A DNA stretch of 64,000 bases from Maniola hyperantus (taxonomy: Eukaryota; Arthropoda; Insecta; Lepidoptera; Nymphalidae), in contig NC_048538.1 of assembly GCF_902806685.2 (NCBI RefSeq), positions 12,772,001-12,836,000 of the forward strand, in the 5' to 3' direction. Of the stretch, positions 1 to 10,342 are shown one piece after another (positions within the stretch are counted from its first letter, which is position 1; every line of letters starts with the position of its first letter). A program made the translations under genes and the position numbers. Under the pieces are notes generated by a model, which saw only the letters and a list, made by a program, of their open reading frames with translations, did no database searches and had not been told where the DNA came from.

Positions 1-470
1 TTTCAATTCCTAACTTACCTTCCTCTATGTTAAAGACACATTACTTACGAGAGAGTTAAATCAACACGACCGACGATGTTGACGTCTAAAATGTTACAAT
101 CTAAAAAGTTATTGCGAAGAGTTGTGTGAGCTCGCAGATCAGATTTTGAGGCAAATTTTGTCGCATCGCAGTTTTGTGTGTTGGCCCTTATGCTTGGTAT
201 ATAAAGCTTAGAGTGAGTCGATACAAAAAAGACACAAGGCTTGCCTTGCTAAGAGTTGCCTATTAAAAATCATTCATAAAATTGCTGAACACAAAAAGTT
301 TACCTACCTACTATTTTGTTGAAAGTTAGGTTTTTCCAAGTTGGCAAGTTTTCCGTTCCTAACTTTCTGTTGAACAAGTAAATTAAGTTACAGGAAATTT
401 ATTTGAACTAAGTTTTCGAAAAAATATATGATGCTATGAAAGTCAATGTCTAATGCTGTCCTTAAATAAA
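1..470. other. Unique AT-rich stretch, no gene seen
   Basis: No repeat family or long reading frame is recognisable. A TATA-like string (TATATAAAG, 198-206 on +) occurs but has no good initiator about 30 bases downstream, so it is not called as a promoter. Confidence 0.4.
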
Positions 471-723
471 CTAGATGATGCCTGCGACTTCATCCACGTA
501 CGTCTCGGTTTTTCAACCCGTGGGAACTCTTTATTTTTTAATTTGGGATAAAAAGTAGTATGACATTTACATACATCATCCACCATTATCATGGGAGGGC
601 ATCCTTCCCCGGAATGCAAGCTATTCTATACCTATCTGCCAAGATCGGTTAAACTATGGGCCATGAAGCAGATAGGTAGAGTAGATAGACAGACATACTT
701 GCCCATTCATAATATTAGTATGG
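471..723 (-). mobile_element. Helitron-like element, A type, near full length
   Basis: On + it reads CTAGATGATGCCTGCGACTT at the left, the reverse complement of the shared 3' end (hairpin GCGGACGAAGTCGCG, then CTAG). It ends in AATATTAGTATGG, the reverse complement of the A-type 5' end. The base before CTAG on + is A, as expected for A/T insertion. The internal part (TGCAAGCTATTC, GGTTAAACT..GGGCC, AGACAGACAT) matches the copy at 61500. It is non-autonomous; the short open frame inside is not a gene. Confidence 0.75.
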
Positions 724-923
724 TTGGATTAACTGTAGGCGTAGAACTGGTACAAAAAACATTAATCAAAATTCTATATGAAATAGAAACATGACTTTAA
801 ACAATTTGTTCGATGAAAAAAAAAACCAAGAACTGCTGCTCTACTGTAATTTTTTTTCTGGATTTTTTTAAATATTAAGTACCTATGTAAATATTCTTTA
901 CATTTATAAAGAATAATATACAT

Positions 924-966
924 AACAATGTCATAACGTTTGTAGAACAAACGTTATGACATTGTT
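924..966. repeat. Perfect 20-bp inverted repeat, 3-base loop
   Basis: Arm AACAATGTCATAACGTTTGT at 924-943 is exactly complementary to 947-966; the loop is AGA. A run of T follows on the + strand. It could form a very stable hairpin. It is not part of a repeat family seen elsewhere in the window. Confidence 0.9.
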
Positions 967-1407
967 TTTTTTCTTTCGCAGCCAAATTGTTTTATTGGGA
1001 ATTGGGATCTCCTTTATAGTAATGTACACAACAGTGAATAAACGTACGTTCTACCCTTTTTATATTTTTGCTAAAAATCAGTTTGGTTAGTAGTCTTAGA
1101 TACAGAAAACATAGATTTATTATATTACTGCGTAAAAAATGATTTCTTTGTTCTGTTCAGACTCCAAATATCGGAGCAATAATAATTCGTACAAAATTTA
1201 TTTCCCTTTCAAAAGTAACAAACAAGATGTTGTTTGTATTTTTCAAGAATTCCCGTGGGCTGCGGCCTGTGGTTCACAGAAATAAGAATCTACGTGAGCT
1301 CATAATACGAGTTCTATACCTATATTATGTTCATGTTATATATCAAATCATACACGCGTGATTCCGCATTCTTAATATCGATATCTGATACAAAAATATA
1401 GGTAGGT
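967..1407. other. Unique AT-rich stretch, nothing recognised
   Basis: I see no repeat family, RNA gene or credible reading frame here. Confidence 0.4.
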
Positions 1408-1640
1408 TTTTTTATTTTTTATTCAGATACAAGTTAGCCCTTGACTGCAATCTCACCTGGTGGTAAGTGATGATGCAGTCTAAGATGATAGCGGGCTAAC
1501 CTGAAAGGGGTATGGCAGTTTTTATTAAACCCATACCCCTTTGGTTTCTACACGGCATCGTACCGGAACGCTAAATCGCTTGGCGGCACGGCTTTGCCGG
1601 TAGGGTGGTAACTAGCCACGGCCGAAGCCTCCAACCAGAC
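1408..1640 (-). mobile_element. SINE-1 copy, 5'-truncated
   Basis: T-rich tail at the left (1408-1422), then GTTAGCCCTTGACTGCAATC and the body motifs ACACGGCATCGTACCGGAAC, CTTGGCGGCACGGCTTTGCC and TAACTAGCCACGGCCGAAGC. The tRNA-like head with A and B boxes is missing. Imperfect flanking matches (ATAGGTA at both sides) may be the target-site duplication. Confidence 0.8.
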
Positions 1641-1684
1641 AATAGGTATGCCTAATAATAATATAAGCTTTTATAACATAGGTA

Positions 1685-1865
1685 CTAGATGTACTCGCGA
1701 CTTCGTCCACGTGGATTCTTTTTATTCTCTGATTTTCCGGGTTTAAAAGTAGTTTATACCTATACTATATACGTCTTCAGAATGCGAGCTATATCTGTAC
1801 CAAATTTGATCAAAATCAGTAAATCGGATGGGCTGTGAAAAGATAACAGTCAGATAGACAGCTTA
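1685..1865 (-). mobile_element. Helitron-like element, A type, 5' end eroded
   Basis: Starts on + with CTAGATGTACTCGCGACTTC and continues with GATTTTCCGG, GCGAGCTATATCTGTACCAA and GATGGGCTGTGAAAAG. The 5' terminal AATATTAGTATGGA is not present. The base before CTAG is A. Confidence 0.7.
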
Positions 1866-2195
1866 TGGCGACCAGACGAAAAGGTTGGATTAAATATAAT
1901 TCTTCATGTAATTAAAAAGAAAATTAAACTGTTATTAAAGTACATAAATCCTCGGACCACCTATTTAAAGTTGTAGTCTAGTTTTCGCTGCCCTCTCGAC
2001 TGTCTAATTAATCCTTTCTCATTACTAAGTCAGTGAAACTTGGAATTAGCAGATCTACTTAGTAAAAGTTTGTTGTATATAAGTACGCCACTTTGAAGTA
2101 TTCTTGTAGAGATAGCACAATAAAATACTAATGGCTTTTTTAGCATTTAAACTATGGTGAGAGTTCATTACAAATTAATGCAAAAGCTGGCAAAA

Positions 2196-2500
2196 GTTAT
2201 CCCTTGACTGCGATCTCACTTGGTGGTTAATGACGATGCAGTCTAAGATGGAAGCGGGTTAACCTAGAAGTGGTATGACAGTTTTTAATAAACCTACGCC
2301 CCATTGGTTTCTATACACGGCATCGTACCGGAACGCTAAATCGCTTGGCGGTACGGCTTTGCCGGTAGGGTGGTAACTAGCCACGGCCGAAACCTCCTAC
2401 CAGACCAGACTAGAAACTTAGAAATTATAAAATTCCAAATTCCTGCCAGGAATCGAACCCGGGCCTTCCCACAAATAAGACCTCATGTTCTTCGTCGGAG
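2196..2500 (-). mobile_element. SINE-1 copy with partial tRNA-like head
   Basis: Same body as the copy at 1408 (CGGCATCGTACCGGAACGCT, GGTAGGGTGGTAACTAGCCA), then CCTGCCAGGAATCGAACCCG at 2444-2463, the reverse complement of a pol III B box (GGTTCGATTCC). The A-box end is degraded. Two copies of the same family in the same orientation thus lie within 1.1 kb. Confidence 0.8.
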
Positions 2501-2539
2501 TATGCCCGATTAGTTTCAGAAAACTAAGTTTTAGCCGGC

Positions 2540-2576
2540 TAGTATAAATACTTTATGTATTAAAGTATTTATACTA
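2540..2576. repeat. 16-bp perfect inverted repeat
   Basis: TAGTATAAATACTTTA (2540-2555) pairs with TAAAGTATTTATACTA (2561-2576) around the loop TGTAT. AT-rich hairpin or cruciform candidate just beyond the SINE-1 head. Confidence 0.85.
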
Positions 2577-3034
2577 ATATCAGTTCTGTTTTAAAAAACT
2601 CAGATAAAACTTTATATAACCATTTGGCCTGTGTTTTATTATAAAGTCACTTAAGTCAATTGTGTATTCTGTGGTAAAATAAAACTAAACAGAACCCTAT
2701 GATATAAATGTGATAATATATTTCTTTTTCGACACGTATCTAAAGGAATATAAGAGAAAACATTTCCAAGAAATATAATTATATTTGAATTCTAAGTGAT
2801 TACCTGGAAAGCACCTGTAGGTACTTTATATTATGTACGTAGATACACGTGCACGAGCAAACTTGCATTAGCCTCATAAAGACTAATTTTCGCAGAATTC
2901 GCAAATAGAGTACCTGTTTCCACCTATTTCCACTCATTTTGATGACATAATGTTAATATTACCCTACTGAAAACGACTCTATAAGGGGCCGCATTGAAAA
3001 TAGAAAACACCAGTTGAAAACAAGCATCGCGGGG
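2577..3034. other. Unique AT-rich stretch, nothing recognised
   Basis: No repeat, RNA gene or supported frame is seen. Confidence 0.4.
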
Positions 3035-3336
3035 AAGGACATAAGTTACTTTTGGCCCAGGGAAATCGAAGAGTTTCCCCGGGATTTAAAAAAATCTTAA
3101 TCCGTATAGACAAATTTGCTGCATCATCAACTTGCTACACAGATAGCTTTCATCCTGGAGACGGACCCTATACCTACTACTTTTTATCCCGGAAAATCAA
3201 CAAGTTGATTGATAATTGGTAGATATTTAAGGTTTGGGCAAAATGAACAAGTACATGTTTCAGGATTTTTAGAAATTCTACTCCCTCACCGATTTTCAGA
3301 AATTCTACTCGATTGAAGCGGGGCGGGTCAGCTAGT
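3035..3336 (+). mobile_element. Degenerate Helitron-like sequence, A type
   Basis: Contains two overlapping A-type segments: GGGAAGGACATAAGTTACTT..CCCCGGGATTTAAAAA at 3043-3093 and CAGATAGCTTTCATCCTGGA..CTTTTTATCCCGGAAAATCA at 3140-3199. It closes with GCGGGTCAGCTAG at 3324-3336. Probably an old element with an internal duplication, or two superposed insertions. Confidence 0.5.
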
Positions 3337-3621
3337 ATAATGTATAAATACAATTTTCGGCAAATGTTTTGTATTTAATAACGAACTAAGTATAAAAGTT
3401 TTTATTATTACCCTTTGTCGTAGAATGTCACGCAAGGGGCGGGAAAGCTACACCATTCGCCACTTACTACAGTTGCCAAATGCACGGTCGTCGCCTGGTC
3501 CACATCCTCCCGCACCATCTGTCAAGGTAAAGATAAATAATATAAAATGACTAAGTTTGATTAATACCTTAATACTTTATTTAGGTAAAAATAAGTATGT
3601 ACTTATTTCACAAATTAGCCT

Positions 3622-3838
3622 ATGTGTTATGTGTGTTTTAAGTACCTACTTAATTAAATATCATTTGCTTTGACGGTGAAGGAAAACATCGTGAGAAAAC
3701 TGGCATGCTTGCGAGTTCTCCATAATGTTCTTAAAGGTGTGTGAAGTCTGCCAATCCACACTTGGCCAGCGTGAAAGACTATTTCCAAAACCCTTCTCAC
3801 ACTGAGAGGAGATCCATACTTTGTAGTGAGTGAGTGCT
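3622..3838 (+). mobile_element. SINE-2 copy, 5'-truncated
   Basis: Motifs TGACGGTGAAGGAAAACATC, CATAATGTTCTTAAAGGTGT, CCAATCCACACTTGGCCAGC and CTGAGAGGAGATCC follow the order found in the longer copy at 33167. The tRNA-like head is absent. Confidence 0.75.
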
Positions 3839-3855
3839 TTTACAGTCCAAAACGC

Positions 3856-4101
3856 TGCTTCTGCAAGAAATTGCGGAAGTTACTTGCCAATGGACACTCG
3901 GCCTAATGCAACACGGCCTTCAGCAATAAAAATTGCAGAAGTCACTGCCCTATTGCCATGTCTGTAAGTTTTACTTGCTATTAAAACTAAGCTAAGATAA
4001 TTTGCTGTAATAAAATTTGTTAATAGTGCAATTTGTTTAAAGTGCGAGTGATTTGCCAGAGCTAACTTCTGCAAGTTTTATTGCCAGTGGACATTTGGCC
4101 T
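3856..4101. repeat. Internally repeated block, possible foldback
   Basis: CTTCTGCAAG and TTGCCARTGGACAYTYGGCC occur near both ends (3858-3903 and 4067-4101). An inverted version, AATTGCAGAAGT, lies between (about 3931). This is a partly inverted, partly direct arrangement, possibly a degraded MITE. The short minus-strand frame here is not supported as a gene. Confidence 0.4.
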
Positions 4102-5724
4102 TACAACAGCTGTTGAGTAAAATAATCCATTCTTTCAATTTACGGGAGCCAATAAAATTACATGATCATCTCAAATCACAGGCAAGAGTAATCCTAGAAT
4201 GTAAATGTAACGACGAGAAAGGATAGCCTAGTCAGTCGGGTTAGAAAGAGGTTTCCTTGCATGGAAACTCACCTTGCTCTACAAAGTTACACATTTTCCT
4301 CACAGAGGGCTCGGTGCTTACGAGGGTAGAGGGAGAGTTTTCTTATTGAAGTTCTTACTGTAGCGAATAGATGGCGTATATTGAAACCTTAATTTTGTAA
4401 TATAAGTTTTATTTATTTATTATTAATTTTTAGACTTTCTTTTGCTGTTAGGTATCAAGATCATCTACGTGCTATATTCTGCATCAATCTATAAAACCTA
4501 AAATTATTATCGTACTGTAATTATTTGTTAATTAAAATAGCCTTTTTTAATTTAACTAAACAAATTACAGCTAGGTTTAATTGGGTAAGTTTCGCGCGTA
4601 AAATTTTCGAAATTAGGAAGATATTTAGCTCAAATTAATAATAAGCGTACATTGGTCAAATTGCTCATTCACAAACTCATGAAACGTTGAGAAGTTGAGA
4701 TCTGTTGAAAATATCTACCTGAGAAAGCAAATCCATTTAGTGAACGTTAGTAAGCCATAGCAATGCGCCCCTTGATCACATTCTTAGGAAAACTATTCGA
4801 ATTGGCCTTTGAGTATTTATTTACGGAGCAAAATCGTTATTTGCCCAACGATGGCTTTGATCCTGCAATGACCGTGCAAACATACTATTGACCTTCCATT
4901 AAATATTTGTACGTAAGAATAGTGGAGATATTGCGTTGTTTTCTTAAAAGTTTATATCGATAGCCCACAAACTGCTCTAGGATTTTTCAAAATTGGCAAA
5001 AATAATACTTTATTTTTTCGTCACTATTAACTAAGCCAAAATTATTTTTAAAAAACTGTTAAAGAACCCTCACCGCGATTTTAGTTTACTTTTAGATTTT
5101 CTCTTTTCTTTTTCCGTAACCGTAAGTACATTTGTAATTTTTTTCTCAAAATTTGACTGCACGTCTATAAGTAGGTCACTTGTTACATTACAAGACGCTT
5201 AATTATGCTAAATATATTATGATATAACTACAGTTTTATAGTGTCTGAAAAAAAATTCCGAGCCAAACAGATAAACACGAACGTAATATTCGATAAGATC
5301 GATTCATTTTTAACATTTTTAATCAATCAAACAGTGAATTTATTGTTGGATTGAATAGTATATTCAAGTTGGTTGGATAGTTTCAAAAGGGAGCCAAACT
5401 ACATTTGTATGGACCGCGCTATGAATAAAAACAAACTGAAAGCAGGCAGGTAGGTCCATATACACATATTTTACTCAGAAAAAGGGTTTCTTTTCACGGC
5501 CTGCTGGCTGTTAGCAGGCCACCCCTTGTCCGGCTCGTTTTGTCTACATTACAGCGTCCTGTAAGAATTAATGTCCTTACAAGGGTAAATCTTTGCTTTA
5601 GCCCGGATTGATGCGCATTTCTTGCGATGTTTGCGTAGTTTATTCGATATCCAAAGGAATAGGCAAAGGGGTATTTTTATTGCGTTTTTATTTAATTCTC
5701 TTAAGTACGATTCTTAATATACCT
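4102..5724. other. Long unique stretch without a recognised feature
   Basis: AT-rich and low in repeats. A small hairpin (GGCCTGC..GCAGGCC, about 5499-5520) is the only structure I noticed. No open frame carries a recognisable domain. Confidence 0.4.
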
Positions 5725-5850
5725 ACTGGATGATGCGCACGACTTCGTCCGTGTGGATTTAGGTTTCTAAAAAATCCATGAGGACTCTTTTATTTTCCGG
5801 GATAAAAAGTGGCGTAGGTATTCCTTGGGATGCCACATTTCTATAGCAAC
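5725..5850 (-). mobile_element. Helitron-like 3' fragment, A type
   Basis: GGATGATGCGCACGACTTCG..CCGTGTGGATTTAGG then ATTTTCCGGGATAAAAAGTG. The CTAG terminus is mutated and the 5' half is missing after GGGATGCCAC. Confidence 0.65.
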
Positions 5851-6231
5851 ATAGAATTAACTACTTATTCTAAGTAAGTACGTAATTGTTATTACTGATC
5901 GTATGCCATTTCTTCATTCTTAACGCAGGTTGCAGAAACTGTAGATTTTTCCTTTCCTTCCTGACCATACTGTCATATATATACGAACGGTCTTCTATCA
6001 GCTATATTTTGGAGAGTGTGCTCAGGAAATTCACAACCTTGCTCCTCCTTCGCCATTGTTCCACAGAACAACGAGAATCCGTGAATGTTGGCATCCTGTG
6101 CTCGGCATCCAATCCACACGCATGAAACGTTTTTGCTCAACGTTTCTGATACGAACCGCTAAGGTGTAGAATGCTCTTCCGGCATCCGTTTTTCCTGCCA
6201 CGTACAGCCTTATCTTCTAAATGCCTTTAAA
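5851..6231. other. Unique stretch, no supported gene
   Basis: A 79-codon + frame begins at about 5886, but shows no recognisable domain or splice context. I treat it as chance. Confidence 0.35.
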
Positions 6232-6290
6232 GCAAGAGTAAATAGGCATCTTCTAGGCAAGCGTGCTGCAACTTAGACCTCATCAACGCT
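6232..6290 (+). mobile_element. LINE 3' tail fragment, family K
   Basis: AAGAGTAAATAGGCATCTTC then TAGGCAAGCGTGCTGCAACT matches the 3' tails at 24772 and 62325. It breaks off before the poly(A) and is followed at once by a Helitron. Confidence 0.55.
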
Positions 6291-6300
6291 TTTTATTAAA

Positions 6301-6528
6301 AATGCCCGCGACTTCGTCCACGTGGAATTAGGTTTTTTAAAAATCTCTTTGATTTTCCGGGATAAAAAGTAGTTTATGTCACTATCCAGGTCTTTAACTA
6401 TATCCATGCAAAAAATCACGTCGATCCGTTGCTCCGTTGTGACGTAATTTAAGGACAAAGCGACAAAGCAACAAACTAATAAACCAACTAACAAACACAC
6501 TTTCGCATTTATAATATTATGGGTACTG
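6301..6528 (-). mobile_element. Helitron-like element, A type, long-spacer variant
   Basis: TGCCCGCGACTTCGTCCACG..TTTTCCGGGATAAAAAGTAG, then CAGGTCTTTAACTATATCCA, ATCACGTCGATCCGTTGC, CAACAAACTAATAAACC and TTTCGCATTTATAATATTAT. The CTAG end is eroded; the right end GGTACTGA gives a TC terminus on the minus strand. A 91-codon minus frame (6273-6548) lies within this repeat and should not be called a protein. Confidence 0.75.
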
Positions 6529-7185
6529 ATGATTGTCGTCAAACGCAAGCCTATCGTGCAATAAAAAATATAGGTAGGTAACTCAGAGCTGAAATAGACG
6601 CAATCAAAATTGTCTTGCCTGGGTCGTACTAAGACGAAAGGGACCTCAATAGGGATCTCCTATGGGACCTATGGCATACAAAATACTATGTTAAAAAGTG
6701 TAATACTAATAACTACCTATCAACTACTTAGTCGAGATTATTTGGAAGCGTGTAATCACTGAGTGAGGGGCATTTAAGTACATATATTTTTCGTTAATCT
6801 GGCGAGTGTTAAGTGATTAAGCACTCAGCGGGCGGTCGGCCGGTCTTTTATACACCGATTTGTTAAACAGTTGCACTCAGGGATGTAGTTAGTGATGAAG
6901 CTTAGTTATCGATAAAAAAATAAATTTTTCAAACTTATACTCTATAATATAGTGAAAATGGCTTTTAAAGGCTGGCTATAAAGAAGCTAAAAGATGTAAA
7001 TGCATATTGCACACAAGAAAATTGAACTTAGTGATGTAACGAATTCTGACTCTACAATCAGTTCATAAAACATATCGCAAGAAAGTTTTCATTGTAGCCT
7101 TTAGAACCTAATAAAACCGCAGACTACCTAATAGTACCTACCTTACAGGCACTAAATGAAATTTTAAGTTAAATCTGACATTGAA
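6529..7185. other. Unique AT-rich stretch
   Basis: No repeat family, RNA gene or supported frame is recognised. Confidence 0.4.
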
Positions 7186-7409
7186 CTAGCTTATGCTCGC
7201 GACTTCGTCCGCGTGGACTACACAAATTTCAAACCTCTATTTCACCCCCTTAGGTGTTGAATTTTCGAAAACTCTTAGTGGATGCCTACGTCATAATAGC
7301 TATCTGCATGCCAAATTTTAGCCCGATTCGTCCAGTAGTTTGAGCTGTGCGTTGATAGATCAATCAATCAGTCAGTCAGTCAGTCACCTTTTCTTTTTAT
7401 ATTTTAAGA
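7186..7409 (-). mobile_element. Helitron-like element, B type, full length
   Basis: On +: CTAGCTTATGCTCGCGACTT..CCCCCTTAGGTGTTGAATTT, GCCTACGTCATAATAGCTAT, GAGCTGTGCGTTGATAGATC, a (TCAG)n tract and ACCTTTTCTTTTTATATTTT ending in AAGA. The base before CTAG is A and the base after GA is T, so insertion was between A and T. The internal tetranucleotide tract is typical of the B type. Confidence 0.85.
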
Positions 7410-8027
7410 TTTAATGACTCTTGGTATTTTTTTCAGGTACTTAGGTATTTTATGCCACTTCACGCTATTTCACAAAACGGTCAAGGTAAGAAGATCTCCC
7501 TGCATCTTATTCCTCTTTACTGAGGGTTGTGTCCTCTTTCTATTAATCATACAATGGTACGAGTTTTCTTCATACAGCTCGACTACAAGATTTCGACAGT
7601 AAGAACTACACTTGAGAAAAAAGAATACAACTATACCTATTCCTAATATCATTTTTTGTGCGTTTTCATTAGTAAACGTTTTATGCCCTCGATAATAATA
7701 GTGTTATATCGATAAGTGCAGCGGTCAAGCTCTATTCGGAACAAATACGTTATGTCGGCAATATTTCTTCCGGTGTCGGCCACCTCGCGCCTTCAAGCCT
7801 GTAATTTACTGACGGCCAACAAATGTATGGCCTCCCGATTGAAACATATTAAAGAGTAATTGTTATTTATTGAATGAATTTCTTGAAGGTGGAATTTAAT
7901 TACTTAGTAGAAAGCGTTTGCTAATTAAAAATGCAAACATTTTTCATTTTGTTATAATAGTAACAAGTAAAAACTCAAAAATAACTAAGCGCGCGTTAGC
8001 CATTCTTGATTGTATTTATATTTTCAA
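7410..8027. other. Unique stretch, opposing short frames only
   Basis: Two overlapping short frames on opposite strands (about 7414-7652) show no domain. Nothing else is recognised. Confidence 0.4.
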
Positions 8028-8253
8028 AGTCATCATTTCATCCCACGGTCTGCCCACTACTGGGCATGGGTCTTCTTTCAAAATGAGAAGGATTTAGGCT
8101 AAAGTCTACCACGCTGGCCTAGTGCAGATTGGCAGACTTCACATACCTTTGAGAACATTATGAAGAACTCTTAAGCATGCATTAGATTACGATTTTTTCA
8201 TCTTAAAATTATTCCCTTTAAAATGTTGAAAACGCACACGATTCTGAAAAGTT
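8028..8253 (-). mobile_element. SINE-2 copy, 5'-truncated, diverged
   Basis: CCACGGTCTGCCCACTACTG, CAAAATGAGAAGGATTTAGG, GTCTACCACGCTGGCC, GATTGGCAGACTTCACATAC and GAACATTATGAAGAACTC are the reverse complement of the SINE-2 body. The remainder, to about 8253 (GAAAACGCACACG), is diverged. Confidence 0.7.
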
Positions 8254-8806
8254 CATAAAAGTTAGATACGCTACACCAGAGCCACACGAGTAGATATACG
8301 AAGCCGACAACCTAACCATTAAACAGTCACTGCTATCCTAAGCTATAAAGTACAAAGCATTTCCGCTGTAACTTGATTTATTATTATTTTGTAACTACAA
8401 TTTTGGTACATGAAAAATAAGAATAAGTAAATAGTTGTTACAAAGACAATGATTCAGAGGGATTGAAAAAATAATATTATTTTAACTAGAATGTTAGATA
8501 GTTGATTTTGCTATTTAGAAGGAAATTTTTGTGTAAAAAATTAAATCAACAAATCGATTAAATAAAACGAATAAAAAATAAGAAAAAGAGGAAGCATTAA
8601 AGATATAGCAATCGATTACCCAGGCCCATAAACACGACGTCTCAATGAGTTAGGTACGCGTTTAGAAAGCTATTGGTCCCGCGTGCCCAATTCTTGAGAT
8701 AATCCTGCAATGTGCGCCGCACGGCACGCTATCAGTGATTGCCAATTCTTCTTAGAGGAACATGTGTTAGAAAAATTTATTTCCTTTTTGAGATTTGTTA
8801 CCTTAA
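8254..8806. other. Unique AT-rich stretch
   Basis: No repeat family or gene is recognised; it ends at the TTAA flanking the next MITE. Confidence 0.4.
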
Positions 8807-9111
8807 AGGTGCTGATAAACTTGAGCATTCACTTGTAATGAGCATTCTTACGAATGTTACATCACAGAAAAATACGAGGACATTTTAGCGAGCATTCTAT
8901 CGAGCGTTCTGGCAAGCATTCTAGCGAGCAAACGCAACCGTCAAGTCTGCCATCTTCATGAAGAATAGACGAGCATTCGCTAGAATGCTCAAGATGTTCG
9001 TAGCAATATTTGGCTCTATGCTTGGCTCGGCTCGTTGTTCAGTTCGACAAAAATAAAAACGGCGAATGCTCGATGTTCTGTTACAAGTGAATGCTCAAGT
9101 TTATCAGCACC
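8807..9111. mobile_element. MITE with about 32-bp terminal inverted repeats at TTAA
   Basis: Left end AGGTGCTGATAAACTTGAGC (from 8807) continues as ATTCACTTGTAA. The right end (9081-9111) is its reverse complement. TTAA stands at 8803-8806 and again at 9112-9115. TTAA duplication is characteristic of piggyBac-type transposition, which suggests but does not prove that class. The interior has several GAGCATTCT/AGAATGCTC units that also pair. There is no coding capacity. Confidence 0.85.
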
Positions 9112-9242
9112 TTAAGATAAGATTTTATTGTTATCTGAAGATCTAGACTCTAGAGCAAGCTTACTTAAAGCCTTTAAAGGTAACAAGGTCGCCTGTCCAT
9201 ACTGTGATAAGTTAAATCCTCATGTTTCCCTAATATAACTAC

Positions 9243-9442
9243 TTAGCTGATACTTACAACTTACAACTGATTTTAAAAATCCCGTGAGAGGTCTTTCATT
9301 TTGCGGGATAAAAATAGTTCATGTGCGTTTCCGGGATGCAAGCAAACTTTGTACCTTTCGCCAAAATCGGTTTAGCGGATGGGCCGTGAAAAGGTAAGTA
9401 ACAGATAAACAGAAACACTTATGTATTTATAATTTAACAATA
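9243..9442 (-). mobile_element. Helitron-like element, A type, 3' end damaged
   Basis: TTAGCTGAT remnant at the left, then TTTTAAAAATCCCGTGAGAG, GCGGGATAAAAATAGTTC, CGGGATGCAAGCAAACTTTG and GATGGGCCGTGAAAAGG. The GACTTCGTCC segment is missing and the 5' end is degraded. Confidence 0.6.
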
Positions 9443-9735
9443 GTAAGTCATAATTCGTGAGATGTTTGAATCGCACATATACCATGAAGTTACATCTGGG
9501 TTGACTGGGTTACATCGTCAATTTTTTAATAATAATAAAGTTTTTTATTAAAGGCAAAGAACCCAGTATTTTTCAATGAAAGAAGGAACTATTGGAACTA
9601 TAGCACTCTTGGGCTTTAATAGACCGTTATTTTACTTTTTTTTACCACCAAACTTTTTGTTAATCAAAAATCAGAAGATCTGTAGTAAGTAGTAAGTACC
9701 TACCTACCAGAGTATAATATCTGACAAACTTCAGC

Positions 9736-9766
9736 GTCTTGCCTACTATTAAATAGTAGGCAAGAC
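9736..9766. repeat. 31-bp palindrome at LINE 5' junction
   Basis: GTCTTGCCTACTATT (9736-9750), a central A, and AATAGTAGGCAAGAC (9752-9766) are exact complements. The right arm runs into LINE sequence beginning CAAGACCGTGG at 9761, so the inverted copy sits exactly at the 5' truncation point. Confidence 0.85.
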
Positions 9767-9845
9767 CGTGGTGTATGGAAGCCCCTACAAGAGACCTATG
9801 TCCAGCTGTGGAGTCTATTAGTTGATGAAGATGATGACGAACCGC
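9761..9845 (+). pseudogene. RTE-like LINE reverse transcriptase, C-terminal remnant
   Basis: The + frame from 9760 reads QDRGVWKPLQETYVQLWSLL, then VDEDDD. This is the last part of the RTE-type endonuclease/reverse transcriptase polyprotein (compare QDRGVWKSLQETYVQQWTSI at 55092-55371). It is followed by the short GATGATGA repeat that ends these elements. Only about 28 codons remain, so it is a dead 5'-truncated insertion. The RTE assignment rests on remembered family features. Confidence 0.75.
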
Positions 9846-10123
9846 CAAACAGGATCTTTACCTAGTCATTTATAATTTAACAATATATCACAAAGTTCTT
9901 GTGACATTTTGTCTTGAGGCAGCCTGCAAGACGTGACCCTCCACCGCAGAATGCCAACCACCTAACGAGTTTTTGAAGGCACTCCCTACAACGAAACCAT
10001 CTTAAAGGGATTTGCACTTTGTAAGTAAATTGTTGTCTTGTAACCATCTTGTAACGGATACAACCACGCATTTTAAGCAAGTTTTAAGAAAGAGTAATTT
10101 TTAGTGCCTATATTTATTGTAAA
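9846..10123. other. Unique stretch, no gene recognised
   Basis: A 67-codon minus-strand frame (9877-10080) has no domain I recognise and no splice context. Nothing else is seen. Confidence 0.35.
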
Positions 10124-10342
10124 CTAGCTCCTGCCCGCGACTTTGTCCGTGGTACTTGTGTAATTTATGGTTTATTCTACTTCTAGCTTTCTAATGGTGC
10201 ACAAATAGTTAAAATCGGTTTGCATTTGTAATTTATAGTTTATGCAACTTCTAGTTTTCTAGTGCTGAAATGATGATTAAAATCGGTTCAGTTGTTTCAG
10301 AGTTTTACAAACAAACAAATCTTTTCTCTTTATAATATTAGT
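10124..10342 (-). mobile_element. Helitron-like element with internal tandem duplication
   Basis: CTAGCTCCTGCCCGCGACTT at the left, and CTTTATAATATTAGTG at the right. Inside are two related units of about 66 bp, each with TGTAATTTATRGTTTAT, ACTTCTAG and TTAAAATCGGTT (about 10158-10222 and 10226-10290). The base before CTAG is A. It is a third internal type with the common 3' terminus. Confidence 0.7.

Noticed and set aside
198..240. TATATAAAG as a promoter
   Set aside because: No initiator at the expected distance and AT-rich strings like this are common here.
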